In this document: in pieces, positions 53,676-64,000 of the stretch | How positions within the stretch are numbered: position 1 is the first letter of the stretch | Layout: every line of letters begins with the position of its first letter | Source: Brenneria sp. hezel4-2-4 | GTDB lineage: Bacteria; Pseudomonadota; Gammaproteobacteria; Enterobacterales; Enterobacteriaceae | DNA length: 64,000 nt | Direction of reading: 5' to 3' | NCBI RefSeq assembly: GCF_013155275.1 | Contig: NZ_JABJXS010000009.1 | Location: forward strand, 62,001-126,000 | Position numbers and translations under genes: made by a program | Notes under the pieces: generated by a model | Seen by the model: the letters and a program-made list of their open reading frames with translations, nothing else | Told to the model about the DNA's origin: nothing | Databases searched by the model: none

Positions 53676-54473
53676 ATGACTTCACCCGCTATTGAGCGCC
53701 TGCTCGCCATTATGAAAACCCTACGCGATCCGCAAAACGGCTGCCCGTGGGATCGTAAACAGACATTCGACACCATCGCGCCTTACACGCTGGAAGAAAC
53801 CTACGAAGTGCTGGATGCCATCAGCCGCAAAGATTTTGATGATTTGCGCGGCGAGTTGGGCGATCTGCTTTTTCAGGTGGTGTTCTATGCGCAGATGGCG
53901 CAGGAGCAAGGGCTGTTTGATTTTTCCGACGTCTGTAACGCCATCAGCGACAAGCTGGAGCGCCGTCATCCGCATATTTTCGCCGATGCTCAGCTTGCCG
54001 ACAGCGAGGCGGTGCTGGCGAACTGGGAACAGACAAAAGCGCAGGAGCGGGCGCAAAAAGATCGTCATTCGCCTCTGGATGATATTCCCGAAGCCTTGCC
54101 CGCGTTGATGAAAGCCCAAAAAATTCAGCAGCGCTGCGCGTCTGTCGGTTTTGATTGGGACAGCCTGGGGCCGGTTGTCGACAAGGTGTACGAAGAGATT
54201 GATGAAGTGATGCATGAAGCCCGGCAGGCCGTGGTTGATGAACAAAAACTGGGTGAAGAAATCGGTGATTTATTATTTGCCACGGTCAATCTTTCACGTC
54301 ACCTGGGGCACAAGGCGGAGCGTGCGTTGCAGGAAGCCAACCGCAAGTTCAGCCGCCGTTTTCGCCAGGTAGAACAGATCGTTACATCGTCTGGCAAAAC
54401 GCTGGAACAGGCAACGCTGGAAGAGATGGAAGCCGCGTGGCAGCAGGTTAAACAGCAGGAAAAAAGCCATTAA
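53676..54473 (+). CDS. mazG: Nucleoside triphosphate pyrophosphohydrolase MazG
   Basis: 265 aa with two MazG domains: N-terminal (LRDPQNGCPWDRKQTFDTIAPYTLEETYEVLDAI; ELGDLLFQVVFYA) and C-terminal (KVYEEIDEVMHEARQ; EEIGDLLFATVNLSRHLG), each with EExxE/ExxD metal motifs. Hydrolyses NTPs to NMP and pyrophosphate and lowers (p)ppGpp. Position after relA and before pyrG is conserved. CAGGAATACT precedes the ATG. Confidence 0.96.
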   Translation: MTSPAIERLLAIMKTLRDPQNGCPWDRKQTFDTIAPYTLEETYEVLDAISRKDFDDLRGELGDLLFQVVFYAQMAQEQGLFDFSDVCNAISDKLERRHPHIFADAQLADSEAVLANWEQTKAQERAQKDRHSPLDDIPEALPALMKAQKIQQRCASVGFDWDSLGPVVDKVYEEIDEVMHEARQAVVDEQKLGEEIGDLLFATVNLSRHLGHKAERALQEANRKFSRRFRQVEQIVTSSGKTLEQATLEEMEAAWQQVKQQEKSH

Positions 54474-54584
54474 AGACCGTTTATCTTTCATGTCGCCACG
54501 ATGAGTAAAACGAACATTTGTGGCGTTCATCAGGTTCCGGTATACTACTTTCCCGTCTTGGTCTTCCATCGTCTTTAAACCTAA

Positions 54585-56237
<1,653 letters not shown>

Positions 56238-56250
56238 GGGTTTTGTCAGC

Positions 56251-56276
56251 AACGCGCGATCTGAAGATCGCGCGTT
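56251..56276 (+). terminator. Hairpin between pyrG and eno
   Basis: AACGCGCGATC-TGAA-GATCGCGCGTT, 11-bp perfect stem, followed by GTTCGTCTGAGGTTTT. Partial attenuator or processing site. Confidence 0.6.
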
Positions 56277-56286
56277 GTTCGTCTGA

Positions 56287-57618
<1,332 letters not shown>

Positions 57619-57688
57619 TCGCAGCTTGCCGCGTACGCGGAGGCTAGACTGACCGCTAACCTGGCAAACGTATAGCGCGGTTAATCGT

Positions 57689-57724
57689 AAATCCGGAAGC
57701 GTTAGTTCGCTTCCGGATTTTTTT
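57689..57724 (+). terminator. Terminator after eno
   Basis: AAATCCGGAAGCG-6 nt-CGCTTCCGGATTT, 13-bp stem ending in seven T. A textbook intrinsic terminator. Beyond it, 57725-57915 has no supported gene. Confidence 0.9.
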
Positions 57725-57915
57725 ATGTCTTATGCCGGGTCGGTTCTGAAGGTATCCTGCCGTCTGAAGGCTTTCCTGATTGGAAAATGACGCTAAAAAC
57801 GGTTCACGGCTTCTCTATGAAAGAACCCGCGACGCTAATGTGCTACGCGCGGGAGGATGGGCTGAAGCTGTGATGGGAAATCTGAAACTGCATATTACAT
57901 TAGAAAAATTTGTAT

Positions 57916-58659
57916 TTAAGACGCGGTGCGGGACGGCAAACGATCAACCTCGCAGGCCTGCCATGACCATGAGGAAGGAATCCCCGGGTAATTTTTTTCC
58001 TGCCATAAGGCGTGTTCAAAATACTCATCGGTGATGAGATCGATTAAAAAATATTTTTCCTTATCGCTTATATTATCAAGAGCATGAAAGTTAAGACCTT
58101 TGTCTCTGCCGTACTGGATTATCACACGATAACCATCGATATCCTCCAATGGTTGAACGGTTTTATAGGTATCAAAGAAAAGGCTGGTTTCTTTTAGTAT
58201 GGATGGCCTGCCATTATCTGGAAAGAACATACTGTAAACTCTTTTTTTGGCTTTTTCGTGGAATTGGTCGCTAGGCGGCGTTTGGAATATTTTTATGCGC
58301 CAGGAAAAATTCGACCAGTAATTATCACTCATTATTTTTACTAATAAGGAGACCGAACCTCCCTCAATAATAATGCCGGGACGTTGTGTAGATAAAAATG
58401 ATATTTTCTCTTTCAAACGGGTATTGGCTTCTTCCGCTGAAATAATACCTTCATTCAGGGAGTTTTCAGACAGATATATTCTGTCTGTGCCTTGTAACTC
58501 ATTCATCGTTGGCGCGCCGCTGCCGGTCATTATCTCCGGATAACCCTGAAAGCGATCCAAAGCGATGACAGGATAACCCATTGTTTTTGCTATGCTGACC
58601 GAATAAGATGTTTTCCCTGTGGATGTCGGTCCCCATATCAGGTAAAGTGTTTTTTTCAT
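57916..58659 (-). CDS. etz: Adenylate isopentenyltransferase (cytokinin synthase; Ipt/Tzs/Etz family)
   Basis: 247 aa. P-loop YLIWGPTSTGKTSYS (GPTSTGKT, residues 10-17), the substrate residue D35 in IALDRFQGYPEIMTGSGAPT, ELQGTDRIYL, and IIIEGGSVSLL near 97-106; the order and spacing match Agrobacterium Tzs/Ipt and Pantoea Etz. This enzyme joins dimethylallyl diphosphate to AMP, the first step in cytokinin synthesis. tRNA-modifying MiaA has a similar P-loop but a different length and downstream motifs. It overlaps the upstream gene by 4 bp. The region is visibly more AT-rich than eno or rhiT, which suggests transfer. Confidence 0.85.
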   Translation of the reverse strand: MKKTLYLIWGPTSTGKTSYSVSIAKTMGYPVIALDRFQGYPEIMTGSGAPTMNELQGTDRIYLSENSLNEGIISAEEANTRLKEKISFLSTQRPGIIIEGGSVSLLVKIMSDNYWSNFSWRIKIFQTPPSDQFHEKAKKRVYSMFFPDNGRPSILKETSLFFDTYKTVQPLEDIDGYRVIIQYGRDKGLNFHALDNISDKEKYFLIDLITDEYFEHALWQEKNYPGIPSSWSWQACEVDRLPSRTAS

Positions 58660-59183
58660 GCGTTCCTCACTTTATAATGCTCATTGTTTCTTGTGTATAA
58701 AAAACCTTTCATTACACGATATAAATTCTCAGACGACCCTTCTCTCCAGTTGCCATAAGTTTCTATTTTGCTGTTATAACATTGGCCTTCCAGAAAAAAA
58801 CACCATTCCTTATCTTGCTTATTATAAAATATCCTCTTTGTACAGGGTAAGCGCCGTACTACAATGACTTTTTCATTCTCATTGCCTGGAGGAGGAATAA
58901 AATAAGGGGAGAAAATACAAAGTATATCCGTTTGTGTGTGGAGGATTTTTGTATCCGTCGCTGTCGCTAAGGTTAATTTCTTTTCTCTACATGAGAAATC
59001 AATGCTTTCATTCTCTGACAGGACAATATCGGTATTAAGCAGAATATGACTAAAGGGTAAAAAATATAGATTCTCATAGGAAACCAGCTCGGATATTGCG
59101 ACAAGCTCAAAAAAATCAGGTTTGAACCGGAAATCCTTGTTGTGTTTTGAATTCATAACGAATCTCAGCGCTCCATGGCACAT
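58656..59183 (-). CDS. Pre-etz-like protein of unknown function
   Basis: 175 aa from ATG 59183, or 166 aa from ATG 59156 (MNSKHNKDFRFKPDFFELV), closer to the pre-etz length I recall from Pantoea (about 169 aa); ribosome sites are poor for both. I see no signal peptide, membrane segment or catalytic motif; it is rich in aromatic and Cys residues. Its stop overlaps the isopentenyltransferase start (ATGA), so the two are translated as a unit. The identification rests on position upstream of etz and length, not on a sequence comparison. Confidence 0.65.
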   Translation of the reverse strand: MCHGALRFVMNSKHNKDFRFKPDFFELVAISELVSYENLYFLPFSHILLNTDIVLSENESIDFSCREKKLTLATATDTKILHTQTDILCIFSPYFIPPPGNENEKVIVVRRLPCTKRIFYNKQDKEWCFFLEGQCYNSKIETYGNWREGSSENLYRVMKGFLYTRNNEHYKVRNA

Positions 59184-59190
59184 TACAACA

Positions 59191-59222
59191 TTTAATTAAT
59201 TAATTATTTTTAATTAATTAAA
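59191..59222. promoter_or_regulatory. All-A/T perfect palindrome upstream of the pre-etz-like gene
   Basis: TTTAATTAATTAA-6 nt-TTAATTAATTAAA: 13-bp arms. Starts 7 bp before the longer pre-etz ATG. Possible operator, promoter AT element or hairpin; no T-run dependence can be judged. Confidence 0.5.
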
Positions 59223-59420
59223 CTCCATTGACTCCATAATGCAACTTATGTATTCGTGGTAAATAAGAAAATTCCTATAAAATTTCAGGTGATTGTCGAC
59301 GCTGACATGATTGCCGTCCGGCGTGCCGCCTGATTCCCTCCCTTACGTTCTGTGTTTTTCGCTTTATTTCCTGTGATCGGAGTAGATGAACCATTGGTTC
59401 TTATAATGTAAAATGGCTTT
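59223..59420. other. Region between the cytokinin unit and the small ORF before rhiT
   Basis: About 200 bp, no gene. Includes a possible weak CRP half-site CTGTGATCGGAG near 59380 and an AT-rich stretch 59398-59430. I see no convincing KdgR box; a partial AAAATGTTTGA at about 59426 is too weak to claim. Confidence 0.4.
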
Positions 59421-59561
59421 TTATAAAATGTTTGAAGCCGATCGGGTCATTCTTCCTTGTGGTGCCAATGCATGTCGCCCAGTGGCAAAAGCGCAAAGGT
59501 TTTCACGCTTGCCGGGCGTTAAGTTAACGCCGTGGCGGCAGTAGATGTTTTGACCAGCCAT
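59421..59561 (-). CDS. Small ORF of unknown function, divergent from rhiT
   Basis: 46 codons from ATG 59561-59559 (MAGQNIYCRHGVNLTPGKRE...). Strong GGAGG sits six bases upstream of the start. The product is not recognisable and has no membrane segment. It could be a real small protein, a leader, or a remnant at the edge of the cytokinin insertion. A second reading is coincidental. Confidence 0.3.
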   Translation of the reverse strand: MAGQNIYCRHGVNLTPGKRENLCAFATGRHALAPQGRMTRSASNIL

Positions 59562-59599
59562 GACACCTCCATAAATAAAATGATTGGGGAAGGATGGGA

Positions 59600-61159
59600 A
59601 TGAAAACACGTAAAATCGGGTTAGCTAATTATTTAGCCTATGGCTCGGGTGATTTCCTTGGAGCAGGCACTACTGCGCTGACGGCTGCCTGGCTACTTTA
59701 TTTTTACACCACATTTTGTGGACTGACGCCAATTGAGGCGACCTTTATTTTTGCGATGGCGCGCGTGCTGGATGCGGTTGTCAGTCCGTTAATGGGGTTT
59801 CTGACCGATAACTTTGGTTCAACCTGGCTGGGCAAACGCTTCGGCCGCCGGAAATTTTTTATTCTGCTCGGTATCCCTTGCGTGTTCAGCTACAGCTTTA
59901 TGTGGGTAGGGGATATGGGGTACTGGTATTACCTGCTGACCTATCTGCTGTTTGATGTGATTTATACCATGGTGCTGGTGCCGTATGAAACGCTGGTGCC
60001 GGAAATGACCGACGATTTCAAACAGAAAACCAAATTCTCCGGCGCGCGTATCGCGCTGGCCCAGCTTTCCGCCATTCTGGCCGCCTTCCTGCCCGGTATT
60101 CTGCTGGGGTACTTCGGTAAGGACAATGCGGTTTCGTTCTTCTATTCCAGTCTGGTGTTCTCCGTTATCTGCGCCGTGGTGCTGACGCTGGTGTACCTAT
60201 TTACCTGGGAACGGCCGCGCGATCAGATGTCGGAAGCGTCGCTGCGGGCGGAAAAAGAGCGTCAGTCCCTCTCGCTGGTCGACAGCCTGAAGCGTTTGAA
60301 CGTCGAACTGTTATCGACCCTGCGTATCCGCATTTTTCGTCAGCATCTGGGTATGTATCTTGGCGGCTATATCGCGCAGGACGTCTTCAACGCGGTGTTT
60401 ACCTACTATGTGGTCTTTGTTCTGATGCAGAGCCCGACCATGGCTTCCAACCTAATGGGCACCATGGCGATCCTGCAATTTATTGCCGTCATCGGCATGA
60501 TCCCGCTGTGTATTCGTTTCGGCCCCGCGCCGTCTTACCGTCTGGTGGTGTGCCTGTTCGGGCTGAGCGCCATCTCTTATAGCATCCTGTGGTACAGCGA
60601 ACTGCATGACGCTTTTTCGCTGCTGCTGCTGATTTCTGCGGTGGCCGGATTAGGACGCGGCGGGATCAACTACGTGCCGTGGAACACCTACACCTATATT
60701 GCCGATGTGGATGAAGTGATTACCGCACAGCGCCGCGAAGGTATTTTCGCCGGGATTATGACCCTTACCCGCAAGGCTTCCCAAGCCGGCGCGGTAATGC
60801 TGGTGGGGATTGTATTGCAGCTCTCCGGCTTTGTCTCCGGACAGGGCGTACAGGCGCCGGGGGTTAGCCACACTATCCTGATGATCCTGAGTTTCGGCAC
60901 CGTGGGGGTCCTGGTGCTGGGCTTTTTGGTTTCCCTGCGCTTCAAACTCAATCTTGAGACGCATAGCGTACTGCGGGAAGAGACGCAGAAAATGCGCGAG
61001 GCGGGGCGTCCTGTTCCCGAGCAGATCACGCCGCAGGCGCGGGCGATCGTCGAAATGCTGGCGGGTCGGCCTTATGAGTCGCTATGGGGCAACAACAATA
61101 TCGGCTACCTGAATCGCCATAAGGTCGACAAGCCCGCGGCGCAGGTTACGCAACCCTAA
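59600..61159 (+). CDS. rhiT: RhiT-like GPH-family sugar:cation symporter for rhamnogalacturonan oligomers
   Basis: 519 aa from ATG 59600, preferred over ATG 59594 because GGGGAAGG would be too close to the earlier start. Twelve membrane segments, glycoside-pentoside-hexuronide family: LANYLAYGSGDFLGAGTTAL, LGKRFGRRKFFILLGIP (cytoplasmic basic loop) and DVIYTMVLVPYETLVPEMTDDF. A long hydrophilic C-terminal tail follows. It precedes rhiN by 37 bp, an order known from Dickeya rhiTN, which imports unsaturated rhamnogalacturonides from pectin. The precise sugar is inferred from the neighbour. Confidence 0.85.
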   Translation: MKTRKIGLANYLAYGSGDFLGAGTTALTAAWLLYFYTTFCGLTPIEATFIFAMARVLDAVVSPLMGFLTDNFGSTWLGKRFGRRKFFILLGIPCVFSYSFMWVGDMGYWYYLLTYLLFDVIYTMVLVPYETLVPEMTDDFKQKTKFSGARIALAQLSAILAAFLPGILLGYFGKDNAVSFFYSSLVFSVICAVVLTLVYLFTWERPRDQMSEASLRAEKERQSLSLVDSLKRLNVELLSTLRIRIFRQHLGMYLGGYIAQDVFNAVFTYYVVFVLMQSPTMASNLMGTMAILQFIAVIGMIPLCIRFGPAPSYRLVVCLFGLSAISYSILWYSELHDAFSLLLLISAVAGLGRGGINYVPWNTYTYIADVDEVITAQRREGIFAGIMTLTRKASQAGAVMLVGIVLQLSGFVSGQGVQAPGVSHTILMILSFGTVGVLVLGFLVSLRFKLNLETHSVLREETQKMREAGRPVPEQITPQARAIVEMLAGRPYESLWGNNNIGYLNRHKVDKPAAQVTQP

Positions 61160-61196
61160 CTGTTTTGATGTGTTGAATGTTCACTAAATTGGATGA

Positions 61197-62342
61197 ATGA
61201 CGATGACCGTATTCAGTGTAAAACATAGCCCGCTTCTACGTCAGCCAGAGCACTTCATTTCCCGTGAAGCGTTGAAAGCGCTGATTTGCCGAATCACCGA
61301 CAATCTGGTGCATATTGAAGATAAAACCGGGGAGTTTCTGTTACGGCTGGACGACGGCCGGGTGATTGACACCAAAGGTTGGGCCGGTTGGGAATGGACG
61401 CACGGCATCGGTTTGTACGGTATTTATCAGTTTTACCAGCAAACGGGCGACGAACAGATGCGGGCCATCATCGACGACTGGTTCACCGCTCGTCTGGCGG
61501 AAGGGACGCCGACCAAGAACGTCAACACGGTTTGCCCTTTCCTGACGCTGGCCTATCGCTATGAAGAAACGCGTGACGCCAGTTGGGTGCCGTATCTGGA
61601 GCGCTGGGCCGAGTGGGTGATGTATGAGATGCCGCGCACGCAAAAGCAGGGGCTACAGCATATTGTTTATAACAATGAAAATACCGAACAACTGTGGGAC
61701 GACACGTTGATGATGAGCGTGTTGCCGCTGGCAAAAATCGGCAAGCTGTTGAACCGCCCTGAATTCGTGGAAGAGGCCACCTATCAGTTCCTGCTGCACG
61801 TTCAGTATCTGATGGATCGCCAGAGCGGTCTGTGGTTCCACGGCTGGACGTTTGAGGGCCGGCATAACTTTGCCAAAGCTCGCTGGGCGCGGGGCAACAG
61901 TTGGCTGACCGTGGCGATCCCCGAGTTTATCGAACTGCTGGAACTGCCGGAAGGGAATGCGACGCGTCGTTTCCTGTTGCAGGTGCTGGAAAGCCAGATT
62001 GACGCGCTGGCGAAATATCAGGATGACAGCGGCCTGTGGCATACGCTGCTCGACGATCCGCAATCGTATCTGGAAAGCTCGGCGACGGCCGGCTTTGCCT
62101 ATGGCATCTTAAAGGCGGTACGCAAGCGCTATGTGGATAAACGCTATGCGCCGGTGGCGGAGAAAGCGATCCGCGGCGTGATTGGCAATGTGAACGCCGA
62201 GGGGGAACTGGTTCAGGTGTCGTTCGGCACCGCGATGGGGCAGGATCTGGATTACTACCGCCAGATCCCGCTCACTTCTATGCCCTACGGACAGGCGATG
62301 GCGATCCTCTGCCTGTCGGAATACCTGCGCGTTTATCTGTAA
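61197..62342 (+). CDS. rhiN: Unsaturated rhamnogalacturonyl hydrolase (GH105)
   Basis: 381 aa. GH105/YteR fold: RLDDGRVIDTKGWAGWEWTHGIGLYGIYQFYQ with catalytic-area acidic residues, NNENTEQLWDDTLMMSVLPLA, GLWFHGWTFEGRHNFAKARWARGNSWLTVAIPEF, and DLDYYRQIPLTSMPYGQAMAILCLSEYL. Removes the 4,5-unsaturated galacturonate from rhamnogalacturonan lyase products. No signal peptide, so intracellular, acting on sugars brought in by RhiT. An ATG at 61203 is an alternative start. Confidence 0.9.
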   Translation: MTMTVFSVKHSPLLRQPEHFISREALKALICRITDNLVHIEDKTGEFLLRLDDGRVIDTKGWAGWEWTHGIGLYGIYQFYQQTGDEQMRAIIDDWFTARLAEGTPTKNVNTVCPFLTLAYRYEETRDASWVPYLERWAEWVMYEMPRTQKQGLQHIVYNNENTEQLWDDTLMMSVLPLAKIGKLLNRPEFVEEATYQFLLHVQYLMDRQSGLWFHGWTFEGRHNFAKARWARGNSWLTVAIPEFIELLELPEGNATRRFLLQVLESQIDALAKYQDDSGLWHTLLDDPQSYLESSATAGFAYGILKAVRKRYVDKRYAPVAEKAIRGVIGNVNAEGELVQVSFGTAMGQDLDYYRQIPLTSMPYGQAMAILCLSEYLRVYL

Positions 62343-62360
62343 ACACGGTAAATCAATAAC

Positions 62361-62403
62361 CCTATCCGGCGGCGGGCCTCCGATCGGAAGCCCGCCGTAG
62401 GGT
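62361..62403. terminator. Bidirectional hairpin between rhiN and the MBL-fold gene
   Basis: CGGCGGGC (62371-62378) pairs with GCCCGCCG (62391-62398); outer CCCTA/TAGGG extends it, and the loop contains TCCGATCGGA. Sits between convergent genes. Confidence 0.65.
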
Positions 62404-62405
62404 AA

Positions 62406-63386
62406 TTAATTCAGTCCCGACAGGCTATAGTTCGCGGCCACCCAGCGGTAAGCGTTCGCGTTGCCCTCATGAGCGGGGGCGGTTTTGACGTGGCCGATCC
62501 CCGGGAAGGGCAGATGCGCGCCAGCGATCCAGTATCCCTGAGCGGCGGCCTCAGCCAGTATTTTATCGCGGGATTGGGTCGCTTTATCCATATCGGTATC
62601 AAAGCTTATCGTCGTGGCGGGTAAGGTCATCTGTACGGCTTCCGCGTGAATAATGTCTCCCCATGCCAACAGTTTGTGGCCTTCGCTTTCAATCAGAAAA
62701 GCCGTGTGTCCTGGCGTATGTCCCGGCGTGGGGATGGCGGTGACGCCGGGCAATAATACCGCTTGCTGCGCGGAAAATGTTTTCAGCTTGCGATCGTTGC
62801 TGATGAGATTAAACGCATTTTGTACGCGCTGGAACGTGGCTTTTCTGCTCTCTTCCGCCTGCTTCAGGTTGTCCGGATTGAGCCAGAAATCCGCCTCTGG
62901 CTGGCTGACGTAAACCGTGGCGTTCGGGTAGGTCAGTTTGTCATCCTGTACCAGACCACCGAAATGGTCGCCGTGCAGATGGGTCATCAGCACCGTATCC
63001 ACCTGCTCGGGTTTATAACCCGCCGCAATCAGGTTCGGCAGCACTTTCCCGACGCTTGGGTTGCTTTGTTTGCCATTGCCTGTATCCACCAGAATCAGGT
63101 TTTTTCCGGTATTGATCAAATACGCGTTAATCGACGTTTCCACCGGCGAGGTCAGCGACTTTTCCGCCAGCAGTTGGTTTATTTTTTCCGGCGAGGTGCG
63201 GGCCAGCAATTTATCCATCGGCATGGTATTGGTGCCGTCGGACAGGGCGGTAATCTCAAACTCGCCCAGCATCATCCGATAATAGCCTGGTTGGGTTTTA
63301 ACCTGAGGCGGCAGTTGTGCCGTGGCGATAACGGGGACGAAAACGAACGCCAACAACACTAAAGAGAGAGATCTCAATCGATTCAT
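62406..63386 (-). CDS. Exported metallo-beta-lactamase-fold hydrolase
   Basis: 326 aa. Signal peptide MNRLRSLSLVLLAFVFVPVIATA, then the MBL fold with the metal motif THLHGDHFGG (about 135-144), DTGNGKQ, TPGHTPGHTAFL (third metal His) and LAWGDIIHAEAV (metal Asp). It is close to the lactonase/phosphotriesterase-like branch (MPH/AHL-lactonase type), but the substrate is unpredictable. The DxH zinc pattern is complete, so it should be active. Divergent from queE. AGGAACGAAAAAT lies before ATG. Confidence 0.88.
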   Translation of the reverse strand: MNRLRSLSLVLLAFVFVPVIATAQLPPQVKTQPGYYRMMLGEFEITALSDGTNTMPMDKLLARTSPEKINQLLAEKSLTSPVETSINAYLINTGKNLILVDTGNGKQSNPSVGKVLPNLIAAGYKPEQVDTVLMTHLHGDHFGGLVQDDKLTYPNATVYVSQPEADFWLNPDNLKQAEESRKATFQRVQNAFNLISNDRKLKTFSAQQAVLLPGVTAIPTPGHTPGHTAFLIESEGHKLLAWGDIIHAEAVQMTLPATTISFDTDMDKATQSRDKILAEAAAQGYWIAGAHLPFPGIGHVKTAPAHEGNANAYRWVAANYSLSGLN

Positions 63387-63586
63387 ATTTTTCGTTCCTG
63401 GTTAATGAGTTAGCATTGAAATGGTTGATGAAGTATACATCTTGCCTGTTGATTATTAACCGGGGTGCAACATTACTCAAATTAAACCTTGGCATTATCG
63501 GTTAAACGGTAGCCGCTGCGGCGGGTTTGGCGTGTCGCCGGCTATCTGCGATAATGCGTTTTTAAGTAACAGGTATAGTGAAAACC

Positions 63587-64000
63587 ATGCAGTACCCGAT
63601 TAATGAAATGTTCCAGACGTTGCAGGGCGAAGGCTATTTTACCGGCGTGCCGGCGGTATTTGTGCGCCTGCAAGGGTGTCCGGTCGGCTGTAGCTGGTGC
63701 GATACCAAACATACCTGGGACAAACTGGCCGAGCGGGAGATCCCGCTGGATCAGGTACTGGTGAAAACGCGGGAAAGCGATGGCTGGGGCGCCGCCAGCG
63801 CCGGGGATGTGGTAGCGATGATTGAACGCGAAGGCTATACCGCGCGGCATATTGTGATCACCGGGGGCGAACCCTGTATCCACGATCTGGCTCCGCTGAC
63901 GCTGTTGCTGGAAAAACAGGGATTTAGCTGTCAGATAGAAACCAGCGGCACCCATGAGGTGCGCTGTTCGCCAAAAACCTGGGTGACGGTCTCCCCCAAG
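63587..64000 (+). CDS. queE: 7-carboxy-7-deazaguanine synthase QueE, 5' part only
   Basis: 138 codons from ATG 63587 to the window edge, matching E. coli QueE almost continuously: MQYPINEMFQTLQGEGYFTG, the radical-SAM cysteines in LQGCPVGCSWCDTKHTW (CxxxCxxC-type spaced as in QueE), HIVITGGEPCIHDL, QIETSGTHEV and WVTVSPK. It ring-contracts carboxytetrahydropterin to CDG in queuosine synthesis. In E. coli queE follows the pyrG-eno region, so accessory genes have been inserted in between here. Confidence 0.96.
   Translation, partial: MQYPINEMFQTLQGEGYFTGVPAVFVRLQGCPVGCSWCDTKHTWDKLAEREIPLDQVLVKTRESDGWGAASAGDVVAMIEREGYTARHIVITGGEPCIHDLAPLTLLLEKQGFSCQIETSGTHEVRCSPKTWVTVSPK

Noticed and set aside
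57780-58034. Rightward frame overlapping the end of the isopentenyltransferase gene
   Set aside because: It is an antisense shadow with no recognised sequence, lying between the eno terminator and etz.
59380-59440. KdgR box or CRP site upstream of rhiT
   Set aside because: AAAATGTTTGA and CTGTGATCGGAG are only partial matches; rhiT is expected to be KdgR and CRP controlled in Dickeya, but I cannot support the sites here.

Overview
The window comes from a chromosome of the order Enterobacterales. Gene content and order (cpdB/cysQ-ytfK-ytfL-msrA-tamA-tamB-ytfP-ppa, plsY/folB-uppP-cca-ygiM-ygiF-glnE-hldE, barA/rlmD-relA-mazG-pyrG-eno-queE) point to a soft-rot or tree-pathogen relative of Brenneria, Pectobacterium, Dickeya or Lonsdalea. 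Pectin-related rhiT-rhiN, a galactarate locus and two plant-hormone functions support a plant-associated lifestyle. The genus is inferred, not proven. I see no rRNA, tRNA, CRISPR array or intact insertion sequence.

Layout. 1-1064: 5' part of a leftward indolepyruvate decarboxylase gene (ipdC, auxin route). 1297-10981: a leftward amide/urea uptake and hydrolysis cluster (urtABCDE, formamidase/acetamidase, amiC, amiR, two-domain nitrilase). A sigma70-type promoter is followed by an intrinsic terminator placed before urtA, the arrangement an AmiR-type (ANTAR) antiterminator would control. 11481-25009: a small secreted DUF2502 protein, cpdB, cysQ, ytfK, ytfL, msrA, the tamA-tamB translocation module, ytfP and ppa. 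25160-33943: plsY, folB, uppP, cca, ygiM, ygiF, glnE. 34047-37779: hldE followed by ligA-ypeB, a pair that in E. coli sits beside zipA. 37812-39849: a FlxA-like coiled-coil protein with a possible FliA promoter, and a PAS-containing chemoreceptor.

40369-46805: garD diverges from garP-garL-garR-garK, a complete route from galactarate to 2-phosphoglycerate; the shared promoter region has two good CRP-site matches. 46865-57618: barA, rlmD, relA, mazG, pyrG, eno. 57916-59183: an AT-rich two-gene leftward unit, inserted after eno. It encodes an Agrobacterium Tzs/Ipt-like isopentenyltransferase (cytokinin synthesis), preceded and overlapped by a 'pre-etz'-like gene, as in gall-forming Pantoea agglomerans. 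59600-62342: rhiT-rhiN (rhamnogalacturonan oligomer uptake and hydrolysis). 62406-63386: exported metallo-beta-lactamase-fold hydrolase. 63587-64000: 5' part of queE.

The accessory parts worth most attention are the AmiC/AmiR-controlled transporter operon with its leader terminator and its nitrilase with a degenerate second domain, the cytokinin unit, the relocated or duplicated ligA-ypeB pair, and several families of intergenic palindromic repeats. Functions are read from motifs and remembered families; no database search was run.
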